From SIG78 sp036677805 (GTDB lineage Bacteria > Verrucomicrobiota > Lentisphaeria > Victivallales > Victivallaceae): a stretch of DNA of 64,000 nt. The stretch is taken from positions 186,001 through 250,000 of the forward strand of contig JAVBVS010000004.1 of the NCBI GenBank assembly GCA_036677805.1, written 5' to 3'. A program made the translations under genes and the position numbers. Within the stretch, counting starts at the first letter, position 1; each line of letters opens with the position of its first letter. This document shows positions 51,953-59,420 of the stretch, in pieces. Below the pieces are notes generated by a model, which was not told the DNA's origin, did not search any database, and saw only the letters and a list, made by a program, of their open reading frames with translations.

Positions 51953-52985
51953 TCCGCCTGCCGCAGCGTCCCCGGAGCCCGCCCGCCGGAGGAATCGGTG
52001 GAAAATGCTCGGCATGCTGCCATTGCGGATTGCGTGCTTCCTTGTGCTGTTTCCGGCCGGAGTCTGGAGCGTTGGCGCGGTGCACTATGGGTTTCACTGG
52101 CCCGGTGCGGCGACGGCGGCTTATGCCGGATGCCTGCTGGCGGCCGGAATCGTTGCATTGCACCGTCGCCGCTGGCTTTACGGGCTCGCCGCGGCGGAGC
52201 TGCTGGTGGCGGGAATCTTTTTCTCCAGCACACCGGAAGAGGTGTTCGCCGGGACCGAATGGCAGACGCCGTGGGGCCGGGTGCCTCATGTCCGGTTCGC
52301 CGCCGGCCGGGTCGTATTGTCCGACGTGCGCGATTTCCGCTACCGGAGCGCAGACGATTATGACATCCGTTACGTCGATTTCGAATTCGATCCGGACTCG
52401 GTCCGGACGGTCGATCTTGCGGTCTCGTACTGGGACGGCATGGCGGCAATCGCACATACCATGCTCTCCTTCGGATTCGCCGACGGACGCTATCTGGTTG
52501 TGTCGATGGAAACGCGGCTTCCGGAGGGGGCGATGCAGGGATTTCTGCCGGGCTTCTATCGCCAGTATGAACTCATCATGATTCTCGGCACGGAGGAAGA
52601 CCTCTTCAAACTGCGGACCGATTTTCGCCGGGAAGAGCTCTATCTGTATCGGACCAACGCGACTCCGGCGCAGGCGCGGGAACTGCTCGACTCTGTAATT
52701 CTGCGGGCGGAAGCACTCTCCGAACACCCGGAGTTCTACAACAGCGTCATGCGCAACTGCACGACCAGTCTGGCGCCACTTTTGAGGGTGATCAACCCGG
52801 GAATCGGCCGCGACATCCGGATGCTTTGCAACGGTTATTCCGATCAGCTTCTGTTTGATCTCGGGTATCTGCGGCATCGGGAAGGCGAGACCTTCGCCGG
52901 ATTGAAGCAGCGGCGTTCCGCGGCCTCCTGTCTTGCCCGGCCATCGCCGCTGAGCTATTCGGAACGGCTCCGGATCGATTTGTGA
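51930..52985 (+). CDS. DUF4105-domain membrane protein
   Basis: 351 residues. Two or three N-terminal membrane helices (LPLRIACFLVLFPAGVWSVGA, AATAAYAGCLLAAGIVAL, LYGLAAAELLVAGIFF) are followed by a periplasmic DUF4105 (Lnb N-terminal-like) domain: FGFADGRYLVVSMETRLPEGAMQGFLPGFYRQYELIMILGTEEDLFKLRTDFR, LYLYRTNATPAQARELL and FYNSVMRNCTTSLAPLLR, the Asn-Cys motif of the family. Members are thought to be cell-envelope hydrolase-like proteins. Overlap with the upstream lipoprotein gene indicates translational coupling and perhaps a shared envelope-lipid role. Confidence 0.85.
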   Translation: MHAPPQNNPPAAASPEPARRRNRWKMLGMLPLRIACFLVLFPAGVWSVGAVHYGFHWPGAATAAYAGCLLAAGIVALHRRRWLYGLAAAELLVAGIFFSSTPEEVFAGTEWQTPWGRVPHVRFAAGRVVLSDVRDFRYRSADDYDIRYVDFEFDPDSVRTVDLAVSYWDGMAAIAHTMLSFGFADGRYLVVSMETRLPEGAMQGFLPGFYRQYELIMILGTEEDLFKLRTDFRREELYLYRTNATPAQARELLDSVILRAEALSEHPEFYNSVMRNCTTSLAPLLRVINPGIGRDIRMLCNGYSDQLLFDLGYLRHREGETFAGLKQRRSAASCLARPSPLSYSERLRIDL

Positions 52986-53133
52986 CCGGCCGGATGCCGG
53001 ATCGATTCCGCCATGCGGCGGAACCAATCGGCCGAAACTTCGGTCGAAGGAAAAAAACCGGCAACAACCATCGGAGCCGACAGGACAAGCGGGGGGATGG
53101 CATGAAAACACGAGCGGTCGTTGGGCGCACGCT

Positions 53134-53457
53134 ATGCTGGGCGGCGGCGGCGGTTCTGAGCGCGGCTGGCTGGCGTGGAAGAGCGCCTGGGATGAATGGG
53201 TCAACATATTGTTTGCGTTCTATGTTTTTCTGTTTCTGACGGAGCTCGGGCGGCTGGTTCCCCGCGGCAACGGATGGAGTGCCGATCTTGCCCTCATGGC
53301 ATCGGTCATGTTGGCGCTTGTTCCGGCGGCGCTTGGCGCCATCGTTCGGGGGGTGAGACGAAAGATGCGCTATTGTACTGTCGCCGGGGCGTTGTCGCTT
53401 CTGATGGCGGTACCGATTTTCATAGTTTTGGTCAATATTAAGGCATTTCAAGGATGA
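53134..53457 (+). CDS. Hypothetical membrane protein, start uncertain (possible frameshift)
   Basis: 107 residues from ATG 53134 with three hydrophobic helices (VNILFAFYVFLFLTELG, LALMASVMLALVPAALGAIV, AGALSLLMAVPIFIVLVNI). ATG 53134 has no ribosome binding site. An ATG at 53102 in another frame has GGGGGG upstream and starts MKTRAVVGRTLCWAAAAVLSAAGW, a good first helix, but runs into a short unrelated end. One extra base near 53165-53180 (a GGCTGGCTGG run) would join that start to this frame. Unrecognised family. Confidence 0.45.
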   Translation: MLGGGGGSERGWLAWKSAWDEWVNILFAFYVFLFLTELGRLVPRGNGWSADLALMASVMLALVPAALGAIVRGVRRKMRYCTVAGALSLLMAVPIFIVLVNIKAFQG

Positions 53458-53499
53458 GATTGAGCGGTATGGAGCGAAGGTGGCTGCGGTGATGGCGGG

Positions 53500-54135
53500 A
53501 TGAAGCGGACTTGGGTCAGAACCGTGGTGACCGTGGCGATCATTCTCGTCGGTGGGGTGTTGGGGGTGATCGCGGTGTTTTTGCTGGCGGAACGGGACGA
53601 ACGGCGGCCGTGGCGGGTGCTCCGGCCCTTCGTGATCGCCGTTGCTGTTTTTGGCGGGTGTATTCTGACGCTGTTGATCTGCATTGCGCTGAATTCGACA
53701 ACCATACTCGATTCATCCGATGCCGGCGGATTTCTCCGGTCGGTCGGCATTGAGAGCGACCTCCTGCCGCCCCTGAGCGGCGGCGGGACGGTGTATTACA
53801 ATGCCAATCTTCTGGATAAACGGATCAATTTCATTTATGTTTATGGCCGGTTAGTTCCGGCGGAACGGGAACTCATGCGCGAACGCTGTCCGGTTCTGGG
53901 GCCGGAGGGCGGAATTCTGGCATTATCCATACACGATAAGCAGATTCCTGCCGAAGTCATCACGGCACTCCTGCTGAAACGCAGGGATTATGGCTACTAT
54001 TGGACATTGACGTTGAACGGAGAGCGGACCCAAGCGATCAGCCTCGGATTCAATTCCGGATCGTGGGTGTGCGCCATGGATATCATGCTGCCGAACGGCA
54101 ATTACATCATGCGTTTCTTCCGTCCCGTCCGTTGA
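53500..54135 (+). CDS. Hypothetical membrane protein
   Basis: 211 residues. Two N-terminal helices (VVTVAIILVGGVLGVIAVFLLA and FVIAVAVFGGCILTLLICIAL) and a soluble C-terminal domain of about 140 residues (VYYNANLLDKRINFIYVYGRLVPAERELM, YWTLTLNGERTQAISLGFNSGSWVCAMDIML). The two-helix-plus-exposed-domain layout resembles its upstream neighbour; both may come from a small envelope gene group with the lipoprotein and DUF4105 gene. No family recognised, and only a weak ribosome binding site. Confidence 0.6.
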   Translation: MKRTWVRTVVTVAIILVGGVLGVIAVFLLAERDERRPWRVLRPFVIAVAVFGGCILTLLICIALNSTTILDSSDAGGFLRSVGIESDLLPPLSGGGTVYYNANLLDKRINFIYVYGRLVPAERELMRERCPVLGPEGGILALSIHDKQIPAEVITALLLKRRDYGYYWTLTLNGERTQAISLGFNSGSWVCAMDIMLPNGNYIMRFFRPVR

Positions 54136-54163
54136 GAAAATCAGGGAATTGACCGGCGGAGGG

Positions 54164-54192
54164 TTGCAAATCCCCGGCGCGGCATGTATTGT
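54164..54192 (+). promoter_or_regulatory. Promoter of LacI gene (54233)
   Basis: TTGCAA (54164-54169), 17-nt spacer, TATTGT (54187-54192). Confidence 0.5.
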
Positions 54193-54203
54193 AGGAGAAA
54201 ACG

Positions 54204-54293
54204 ATGCAATCGGGACAACCGGACCGCTGTTCATGCCGCGCGCCAAACGCAAAACTCTTCAGGATATCGCCCGCGAAGCCAAGGTTTCGCTGA
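54204..54293 (+). CDS. Possible 29-aa out-of-frame leader peptide
   Basis: ATG 54204 has an excellent ribosome binding site (AGGAG, 6-nt spacing) but is out of frame with the LacI gene, whose own ATG 54233 has none. It ends with TGA at 54291-54293, inside the LacI gene. It could be a leader that feeds or limits LacI translation, or a chance ORF. No composition evidence supports it as a functional protein. Confidence 0.22.
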   Translation: MQSGQPDRCSCRAPNAKLFRISPAKPRFR

Positions 54294-55210
54294 CGGCGGC
54301 CTCGTTTTTCATCAACGGCCGCGCCCGACAGTACGGACTGTCCGATGCCACCTGCGCCCGGCTGGCCGAAGTGATCGCGGCCAACCATTACGTGCCCAAC
54401 CGTCAGGCGCAGGCGGTCGCGTCGCGGAAAAGTTTCCTGATCGGGGTGATGATCGCTTCCAAATTGAATTCTTCCTTCTGGGCCGACATCCTCGGCGCAA
54501 TGGAGGCCACACTCGGCGCCCGCAACTATCATCTGCTGCTCTCCGCGACCGCCAAGGATGAAGCCAAAGAGTGCGAAACCCTGCGCTTCATGCTCAACAG
54601 CAATGTCGACGGCCTGATCATCCATCCTTTCGGCGCCGCCTGCCGGCCGCTGCTCCGCGATGCGCGTGCTTCCGGCCATCCGGTGGTGGTTCTGGCTTCC
54701 GCCGGGGACGGTCTGCCGCGGGCCTGCAACGACGACTACGCCGGCGGCAAGCTGGCGGCGGAGTATCTGCTTCAGGCCGGCCATCGCCGCATCGCCTATA
54801 TCGGCTGGCAGGGGCATCCCCGGGTGGAGGCTTACTGCCGGGCCATGGCCGGGCGCGGTCTGCCGCCGGTGCTGTTCGATTCGGAAACGGCGTTCTGGGC
54901 CGAGCGCGAGCGGTTCACCGCGGTGATGTGCATTCACGATTATCTTTTGCTTGCGGTCTACCAGCTGGCGGCCACGGACCGGGTGGCGATTCCCGGCGAG
55001 CTTTCGGTGATCGGTTACGACCGGCTGGATTTCACCCGGTTTCTGAATCCGGCCCCCGCCACCGTCGAGCAGGCCAAGGAAGAACTGGGCCGCGCCGCCG
55101 GCGAACTGATGCTGGAGCTGCTCGACGGCGACGATCCCGCCGCCGCGCCGGAGCGGGTGCTGGTTCCGAAACTGATTCCCGGCGCCAGCGTCGGAGCGCC
55201 GCGCGAATAA
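54233..55210 (+). CDS. LacI-family transcriptional regulator
   Basis: 325 residues. Helix-turn-helix KTLQDIAREAKVSLTAASFFINGRARQYGLSDATCARLAEVIAANHYVPN at about 8-57, with a Ser/Phe-rich recognition segment in place of the usual TVSRALN. The sensor domain contains KSFLIGVMIASKLNSSFWADILGAMEA, GGKLAAEYLLQAGHRRIAYIGW and LSVIGYDRLDFTRFLNPAPATVEQAKEELG. The frame extends upstream to 54149 but inside the promoter. Directly upstream of the barrel-pseudopilin-SGNH-FAD operon, whose promoter carries a perfect 16-bp palindrome. Confidence 0.92.
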   Translation: MPRAKRKTLQDIAREAKVSLTAASFFINGRARQYGLSDATCARLAEVIAANHYVPNRQAQAVASRKSFLIGVMIASKLNSSFWADILGAMEATLGARNYHLLLSATAKDEAKECETLRFMLNSNVDGLIIHPFGAACRPLLRDARASGHPVVVLASAGDGLPRACNDDYAGGKLAAEYLLQAGHRRIAYIGWQGHPRVEAYCRAMAGRGLPPVLFDSETAFWAERERFTAVMCIHDYLLLAVYQLAATDRVAIPGELSVIGYDRLDFTRFLNPAPATVEQAKEELGRAAGELMLELLDGDDPAAAPERVLVPKLIPGASVGAPRE

Positions 55211-55308
55211 CCGCACGGCCGCCGCCGTTTTTCCGGGTTCGGCTCCCGGCCCGGAATCAGTTCGATCCTCTTTTTACAAAAAAATCATTATTTTCCGCAA
55301 AATGGGAT

Positions 55309-55337
55309 TTGCAAAATCAAACGGGAGTGTTTATAGT
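55309..55337 (+). promoter_or_regulatory. Promoter of cassette D operon
   Basis: TTGCAA (55309-55314), 17-nt spacer, TATAGT (55332-55337). The operator palindrome starts 4 bp after the -10 box. Confidence 0.65.
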
Positions 55338-55340
55338 ATC

Positions 55341-55356
55341 CCTAAAGCGCTTTAGG
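55341..55356. promoter_or_regulatory. Perfect 16-bp palindrome, LacI-type operator
   Basis: CCTAAAGCGCTTTAGG covers the expected transcription start, ideal for repression. The AAAGCGCTTT core matches the CG-centred LacI-family operator shape. The likely regulator is the adjacent LacI protein (54233-55210). Confidence 0.7.
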
Positions 55357-55377
55357 AAAATTATAAAAACAACTGAA

Positions 55378-56601
55378 ATGGATTTGATTTTGAAGGATTT
55401 GACTACGGCATGCCGCGCTTCGGCGGCGATGAGTGCGCAATGGTTCGCCGGTTCCGGCATCATGGCTCCGCCGGACGGCTCCTGGGGCGTGGCGGAGCGG
55501 ATTCTGCTGACCGCCGGCAACAGCGCCGTCCAGCGGGTCTACGAATCGTTTCCGGCCTGGAGCGAATACGGCGGCTACAGCATCATCGAGCAGCGCCGGG
55601 CCGATTGCAATCTCGAAACCGCTTTTCTGCATCTGCTCTGGGCGAAGCGCGATCTGGTGCCCGGAGCCGAGGCGACGGCGGTTAACCTGCTCCATTATCT
55701 ATATTGCCGCAGCGGTCTTCTGGCGCGTTCGCCGCGGGACAACCGGATTCCGCGCGGGGTCTGGAACTGGAGCCATATCCGGTGGACGCCCGCGCTCTGG
55801 TTCGATGACAACAGCTGGATGTGCGTGCTCGGCCTGATGATTGCGCGGATGCATCCGGAGCTGGATCGGCGTTTCGCATTGCGCGAATGGGCGCTGCTGC
55901 TGGCCCGGGCGCTGGCCGAAGGCATGGAACAATCGTTTCCGGTGGACGAGCATTCGCTGCCTGCGCCGCCGTGGTCGGGTCATCTGCGGCTGCCGCACTG
56001 GGGTTCGCTGGTGGTCATGGCGCTCTGCCGGGCGGCGGCGGAATGTCCGTTGCCGGAGGCCGCCGCGTTGACCGATCGCTACCATGAATGGATTCTCGCG
56101 CGACAGGAGCAATTCACCGCCAGTGAATACGCCTACGCCGTGCTGGGCTCCGCCATGGCCGCCCGGGTGCGCGGCGATCGCCTGAGTTGCGACACGGCGC
56201 GCTGTTTCAGCGACCGGCTGCTCGCTCTGATCGATCCGGTCACCGGCAATCTGCCGTCGCAGCACTTCGAGACGCCGTCGGGCAGCCATCTGGTCGATCT
56301 GATCTATACGGTCAACTGGGCGCTGCCGGCGCTGCAATGCAGCGCGGCGTTGTTCGATGACGCGCGGTATCGCGCCGCCGCGGAGCGGCTGCTGCGGCTG
56401 GTGCTGGAGATTCAGGACCGTTCGCCCGAAGCCCATCTTGGCGGCTGCTGGCGCGGCATGTACGATCTCAATGCCGGCGGATGGGGCGGCGGCGACTGTT
56501 ACGAAGGCGGCGCCAACAGCATCTACAGCGGGTGGACCAACGCCCCGCTGGGCTGGGCCGTCGCCGGTCACCTCAGCGGCAGAACCCTGATCGATTATTA
56601 A
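55378..56601 (+). CDS. Putative (alpha/alpha)-barrel carbohydrate-active protein
   Basis: 407 residues from ATG 55378, the first start after the promoter and operator; the open frame runs upstream into the LacI gene but is not used. No signal peptide. Repeated helical pairs with aromatic and acidic residues: YSIIEQRRADCNLETAFLHLLWAKRDLVPG, ALWFDDNSWMCVLGLMIARMHPEL, SEYAYAVLGSAMAARVRG, HFETPSGSHLVDLIYTVNWALPAL and GGGDCYEGGANSIYSGWTNAPLGWAVAG. This fits helical-barrel enzymes such as unsaturated glucuronyl hydrolases or epimerases, but I cannot name the family. First gene of the cassette D operon. Confidence 0.7.
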   Translation: MDLILKDLTTACRASAAMSAQWFAGSGIMAPPDGSWGVAERILLTAGNSAVQRVYESFPAWSEYGGYSIIEQRRADCNLETAFLHLLWAKRDLVPGAEATAVNLLHYLYCRSGLLARSPRDNRIPRGVWNWSHIRWTPALWFDDNSWMCVLGLMIARMHPELDRRFALREWALLLARALAEGMEQSFPVDEHSLPAPPWSGHLRLPHWGSLVVMALCRAAAECPLPEAAALTDRYHEWILARQEQFTASEYAYAVLGSAMAARVRGDRLSCDTARCFSDRLLALIDPVTGNLPSQHFETPSGSHLVDLIYTVNWALPALQCSAALFDDARYRAAAERLLRLVLEIQDRSPEAHLGGCWRGMYDLNAGGWGGGDCYEGGANSIYSGWTNAPLGWAVAGHLSGRTLIDY

Positions 56602-56634
56602 GTGGACCGAACCATGAAAAAAAGGAGCAAAACA

Positions 56635-57372
56635 ATGAAACGGTTCCAGTTCCGGCAGGTTCAGAATTTTACATTGATTGAACTTCTGGTGGTAATTGCC
56701 ATCATCGCCATTCTGGCGGCAATGCTGCTGCCGGCCCTGTCGAGCGCCCGCATGGCGGCGCGCTCTTCGCTCTGCCTGAGCAACCTCAAGCAGCAGATTT
56801 TCGGCTATCAGACCTACACCTCCGACAATCACGGCTGGGTCTGTCCGGCGATCAAAACCTCGTCGCCGACGACCAGCTGGCTTCAACCGACCCTGACTTA
56901 CGTCTACGGCCAGGAGGTGACTTCCAGCGGCTACACCACCGCCGGGACGGAAAAGGAATATGCGATCTTCGCCTGTCCCGCCGAGTCGACCGGGTTCGGC
57001 AACTGGAGTAATAATCTTTTCTACTATTCGCATTACGGCTTGAACGCACGGGGGCTGGGGCAGGCCGCCACCTATCCCTGGCGCATGGAGAGCGAGTTCA
57101 TCGAGCCGACCCGGGTGGCGACCATTATGGATACGGGGCGCAAATCGGCGCCGGGCATCGATTACACCACGGCCGTCTACATCGCCCGGCGGCACGGCGG
57201 GTCGAACGACGTCACCGCCGAATCAACCGGCGGCAAGGCGTACGGCAACGGCACTGTGGCCAACGTCGCTTTTTACGACGGCCATGCCGCCGCGGTCGAT
57301 ACCGGCGCAATTTACGGCACCAACTGGCTGCTGGAAGGGATCACCTACCTCGACGGCGTCAAGCAGAAATAG
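56635..57372 (+). CDS. Pseudopilin-like protein (cassette D)
   Basis: 245 residues from ATG 56635, which has AAGGAG 7 nt upstream; starts at 56602 or 56614 lack one. Leader MKRFQFRQVQN, then FTLIELLVVIAIIAILAAML and LLPALSSARMAARSSLCLSNLKQQIFGYQTYTSDNHGWV. The C-terminal NVAFYDGHAAAVDTGA is the canonical DGH end of these pseudopilins. Unlike cassettes A-C, the preceding gene product has no obvious signal peptide, so an export target is less clear. The SGNH gene begins 2 bp after its stop. Confidence 0.92.
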   Translation: MKRFQFRQVQNFTLIELLVVIAIIAILAAMLLPALSSARMAARSSLCLSNLKQQIFGYQTYTSDNHGWVCPAIKTSSPTTSWLQPTLTYVYGQEVTSSGYTTAGTEKEYAIFACPAESTGFGNWSNNLFYYSHYGLNARGLGQAATYPWRMESEFIEPTRVATIMDTGRKSAPGIDYTTAVYIARRHGGSNDVTAESTGGKAYGNGTVANVAFYDGHAAAVDTGAIYGTNWLLEGITYLDGVKQK

Positions 57373-57374
57373 GC

Positions 57375-58016
57375 ATGAAAGGCAAGGCTCGGTTCATGAA
57401 TGATTTCCGGCATGAATCCGCTGCTGCGGTACGGATCGCCAATGCCGGAGTCTGCGGCATGAGCTCGGGCGAAATGCTGGCGCAGCTCGCGTTGCCGGCA
57501 TGGCCGCCGCGGCAGGCGGTCGTACTGATCGGCACCAATGACATGCTCAATTCTCAAAAATTGGCGACATTCGATCGATTCCGGAACAATCTGGAGGCGA
57601 TTTACGGTCAATTGCTGACATGGGGCTGCGCGGTTGCGGCGGTGACGCTGCCCGGCTGCGATGTCGCCGCACTGCTGACCCGGCACGACCCCGGAGCCTA
57701 CGCGCCATATCCGCCGGAAGAGCGGCTGCGCCGGGGCAATGCGGTCATCCGGGCGGCGGCCGCCCGGTATGGATTGCCGGTGGCGGAGTTTGACTGCGCG
57801 TGCACCTGGCGGCAGCTTCAAGGCGACGGAGTGCATCTCAATCAGTCCGGCTGCGCGCTGCTGGCGCAGCTGGTGGCGGCGCGGCTCCGCTGCCGCACCG
57901 ATATCGTCTGCTACGGCGACAGCCTGACCTTCGGGCACGGGGTGCCGCCGGAATGCAATTATCCGTCCGTTCTGCGAAAGTTGCTTGAGGAGGCCGAAGA
58001 TGTTGTTCCAGCGTGA
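57375..58016 (+). CDS. SGNH/GDSL hydrolase with circularly permuted motif order
   Basis: 213 residues. All catalytic blocks of SGNH esterases are present but in rotated order. The block that normally follows the first helix (RIANAGVCGMSSGEML, residues 20-34) comes first. Then come LIGTND (block III, G53-D56) and DGVHLNQSG (block V, D151 and H154). The nucleophile block CYGDSLTFGHGVPPECNYPSVL (S183), normally at the N-terminus, lies at residues 179-200. The seam sits after LVAARLRCRTDIV, where a normal protein would begin. No frameshift or second start is needed. Its last 17 bp overlap the FAD gene, whose GGAGG lies inside it. Likely a cytoplasmic sugar-ester hydrolase. Confidence 0.82.
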   Translation: MKGKARFMNDFRHESAAAVRIANAGVCGMSSGEMLAQLALPAWPPRQAVVLIGTNDMLNSQKLATFDRFRNNLEAIYGQLLTWGCAVAAVTLPGCDVAALLTRHDPGAYAPYPPEERLRRGNAVIRAAAARYGLPVAEFDCACTWRQLQGDGVHLNQSGCALLAQLVAARLRCRTDIVCYGDSLTFGHGVPPECNYPSVLRKLLEEAEDVVPA

Positions 58017-59349
58017 AATTCCGGTCCGGGAGCGTTACGATGTGGTGATTGCCGGCGGCGGTCCGGCCGGCTGCGCGGCGGCGGTCACGGCGGCCGAAGC
58101 CGGGGCGCGGGTATTTCTGGCCGACAGCCAGGGCTGTCTCGGAGGGCTCGGCACCGCCGGGGGCGTACCGCTGTTCATGCGGTTCGGCAGCGGCGGCGTA
58201 TTCTTTGCCGACGGTTTCGGCCGCCGGGTGCTGGAGGCGCACAACCGCGAAGGCGTCATCCACCGCTGGCCGGAGCTGATCAATGCCGAACGGCTCAAAC
58301 GTATCTACGACCGGATGCTGGGCGATGCCGGGGTGACGGTCTCGCTGCTGACCACGCTGATTGCCGCGGAATGCGACGGCGACCGTGTGAACCGGGCGGT
58401 TTTTCATGCCAAGAGCGGGCTGTTCGCCATCGAAGGCGCGGTTTTCGTCGACGCTACCGGCGATGCCGACCTGACCGTTTTCGCCGGCGGCGAAACCGAA
58501 TTCGGGGACGAACACGGCAAGGTGATGCCCGGTACGCTCTGCTCCGGCTGGGCCAACATCGACTGGGAACGGTTCTACGCTTCCGGGGAGAATCCGCGCC
58601 GGATTCTGCTCGACGCCTTCCGGGACGGCGTCTTCCGCCGCAACGATCCGCATCACACCGGCATCACCCCGTCGGGGGACCGGCTCGGCGGCGGCAACAT
58701 GGGACATTTTTTCGACTGGAATCCGCTGGACGAACGCGAGCTTACCGCGGCGATGGTCGAAGGGCGGCTTCAGATGGTCGAGTTCGCCCGGTTCTACCGC
58801 GAATACGTCACCGGCTTCGAGCAGGCGGAGCTGAGCTTCACCGCGGCGCTGCCCGGAGTGCGCGCCTCGCGCCGGATCGTCGGCGATTACAAACTTGATC
58901 TCGACGATTATCTGGCCCGGCGTCATTTCGCCGATGAAATCGGCTGCTACTGCTACAGCATCGACATCCATCCCGTTTCGACCGACGCCGCGGCGCAGGC
59001 GGAATTCGAACGTCTGCACCACGCCATGCGCTATCAGCCCGGCGAAAGCTACGGCATTCCGTTCCGGACTTTGTGCGTCCGCAATCGGACCAACCTGCTG
59101 GCCGCCGGGCGCTGCATCGGGACCGATCATTATCTTCAGGCCAGCGTCCGGGTGATGCCGGGCTGTTTCCTGACCGGGCAGGCCGCCGGGATGGCCGCGG
59201 CGCTCGCGGTCGAAGCGGGCGACTGCGCCCCCCGGCGGCTCGACGCCGTCCGGCTCCGGACTGCGTTGCGCCGGATCGGCGCTTGGCTGCCGGAGCCGGA
59301 TGAACTCACGGCTGAAGCACAATCCCCATCGCCCGATCGGGGGTGTTGA
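58000..59349 (+). CDS. FAD-dependent oxidoreductase
   Basis: 449 residues from ATG 58000 (GGAGG at 57988-57992, 7-nt spacing). FAD-binding Rossmann motif YDVVIAGGGPAGCAAAVTAAEAGARVFLADS (GGGPAG at 19-24), then CLGGLGTAGGVPLFMRFG and VFVDATGDADLTVFAGGETEFG. Near the C-terminus are LLAAGRCIGTDHYLQASVRVMPGCFLTGQAAGMAAALA and the closing helix. This is the FAD_oxidored group often found with glycan-degradation genes, of unknown substrate. Last gene of the cassette D operon, convergent with the minus-strand secreted trio. Confidence 0.9.
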   Translation: MLFQREIPVRERYDVVIAGGGPAGCAAAVTAAEAGARVFLADSQGCLGGLGTAGGVPLFMRFGSGGVFFADGFGRRVLEAHNREGVIHRWPELINAERLKRIYDRMLGDAGVTVSLLTTLIAAECDGDRVNRAVFHAKSGLFAIEGAVFVDATGDADLTVFAGGETEFGDEHGKVMPGTLCSGWANIDWERFYASGENPRRILLDAFRDGVFRRNDPHHTGITPSGDRLGGGNMGHFFDWNPLDERELTAAMVEGRLQMVEFARFYREYVTGFEQAELSFTAALPGVRASRRIVGDYKLDLDDYLARRHFADEIGCYCYSIDIHPVSTDAAAQAEFERLHHAMRYQPGESYGIPFRTLCVRNRTNLLAAGRCIGTDHYLQASVRVMPGCFLTGQAAGMAAALAVEAGDCAPRRLDAVRLRTALRRIGAWLPEPDELTAEAQSPSPDRGC

Positions 59350-59420
59350 GCAGAAGGTCCGCGGCGCGGTCGGATGGGAAAGCCGCTTTCTTGCCGATTC
59401 GATTTACCGGCGTGGCGCGG

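Noticed and set aside
54571..55377. Upstream extension of the 55378 gene
   Set aside because: Lies inside the LacI gene in another frame and upstream of the promoter and operator.
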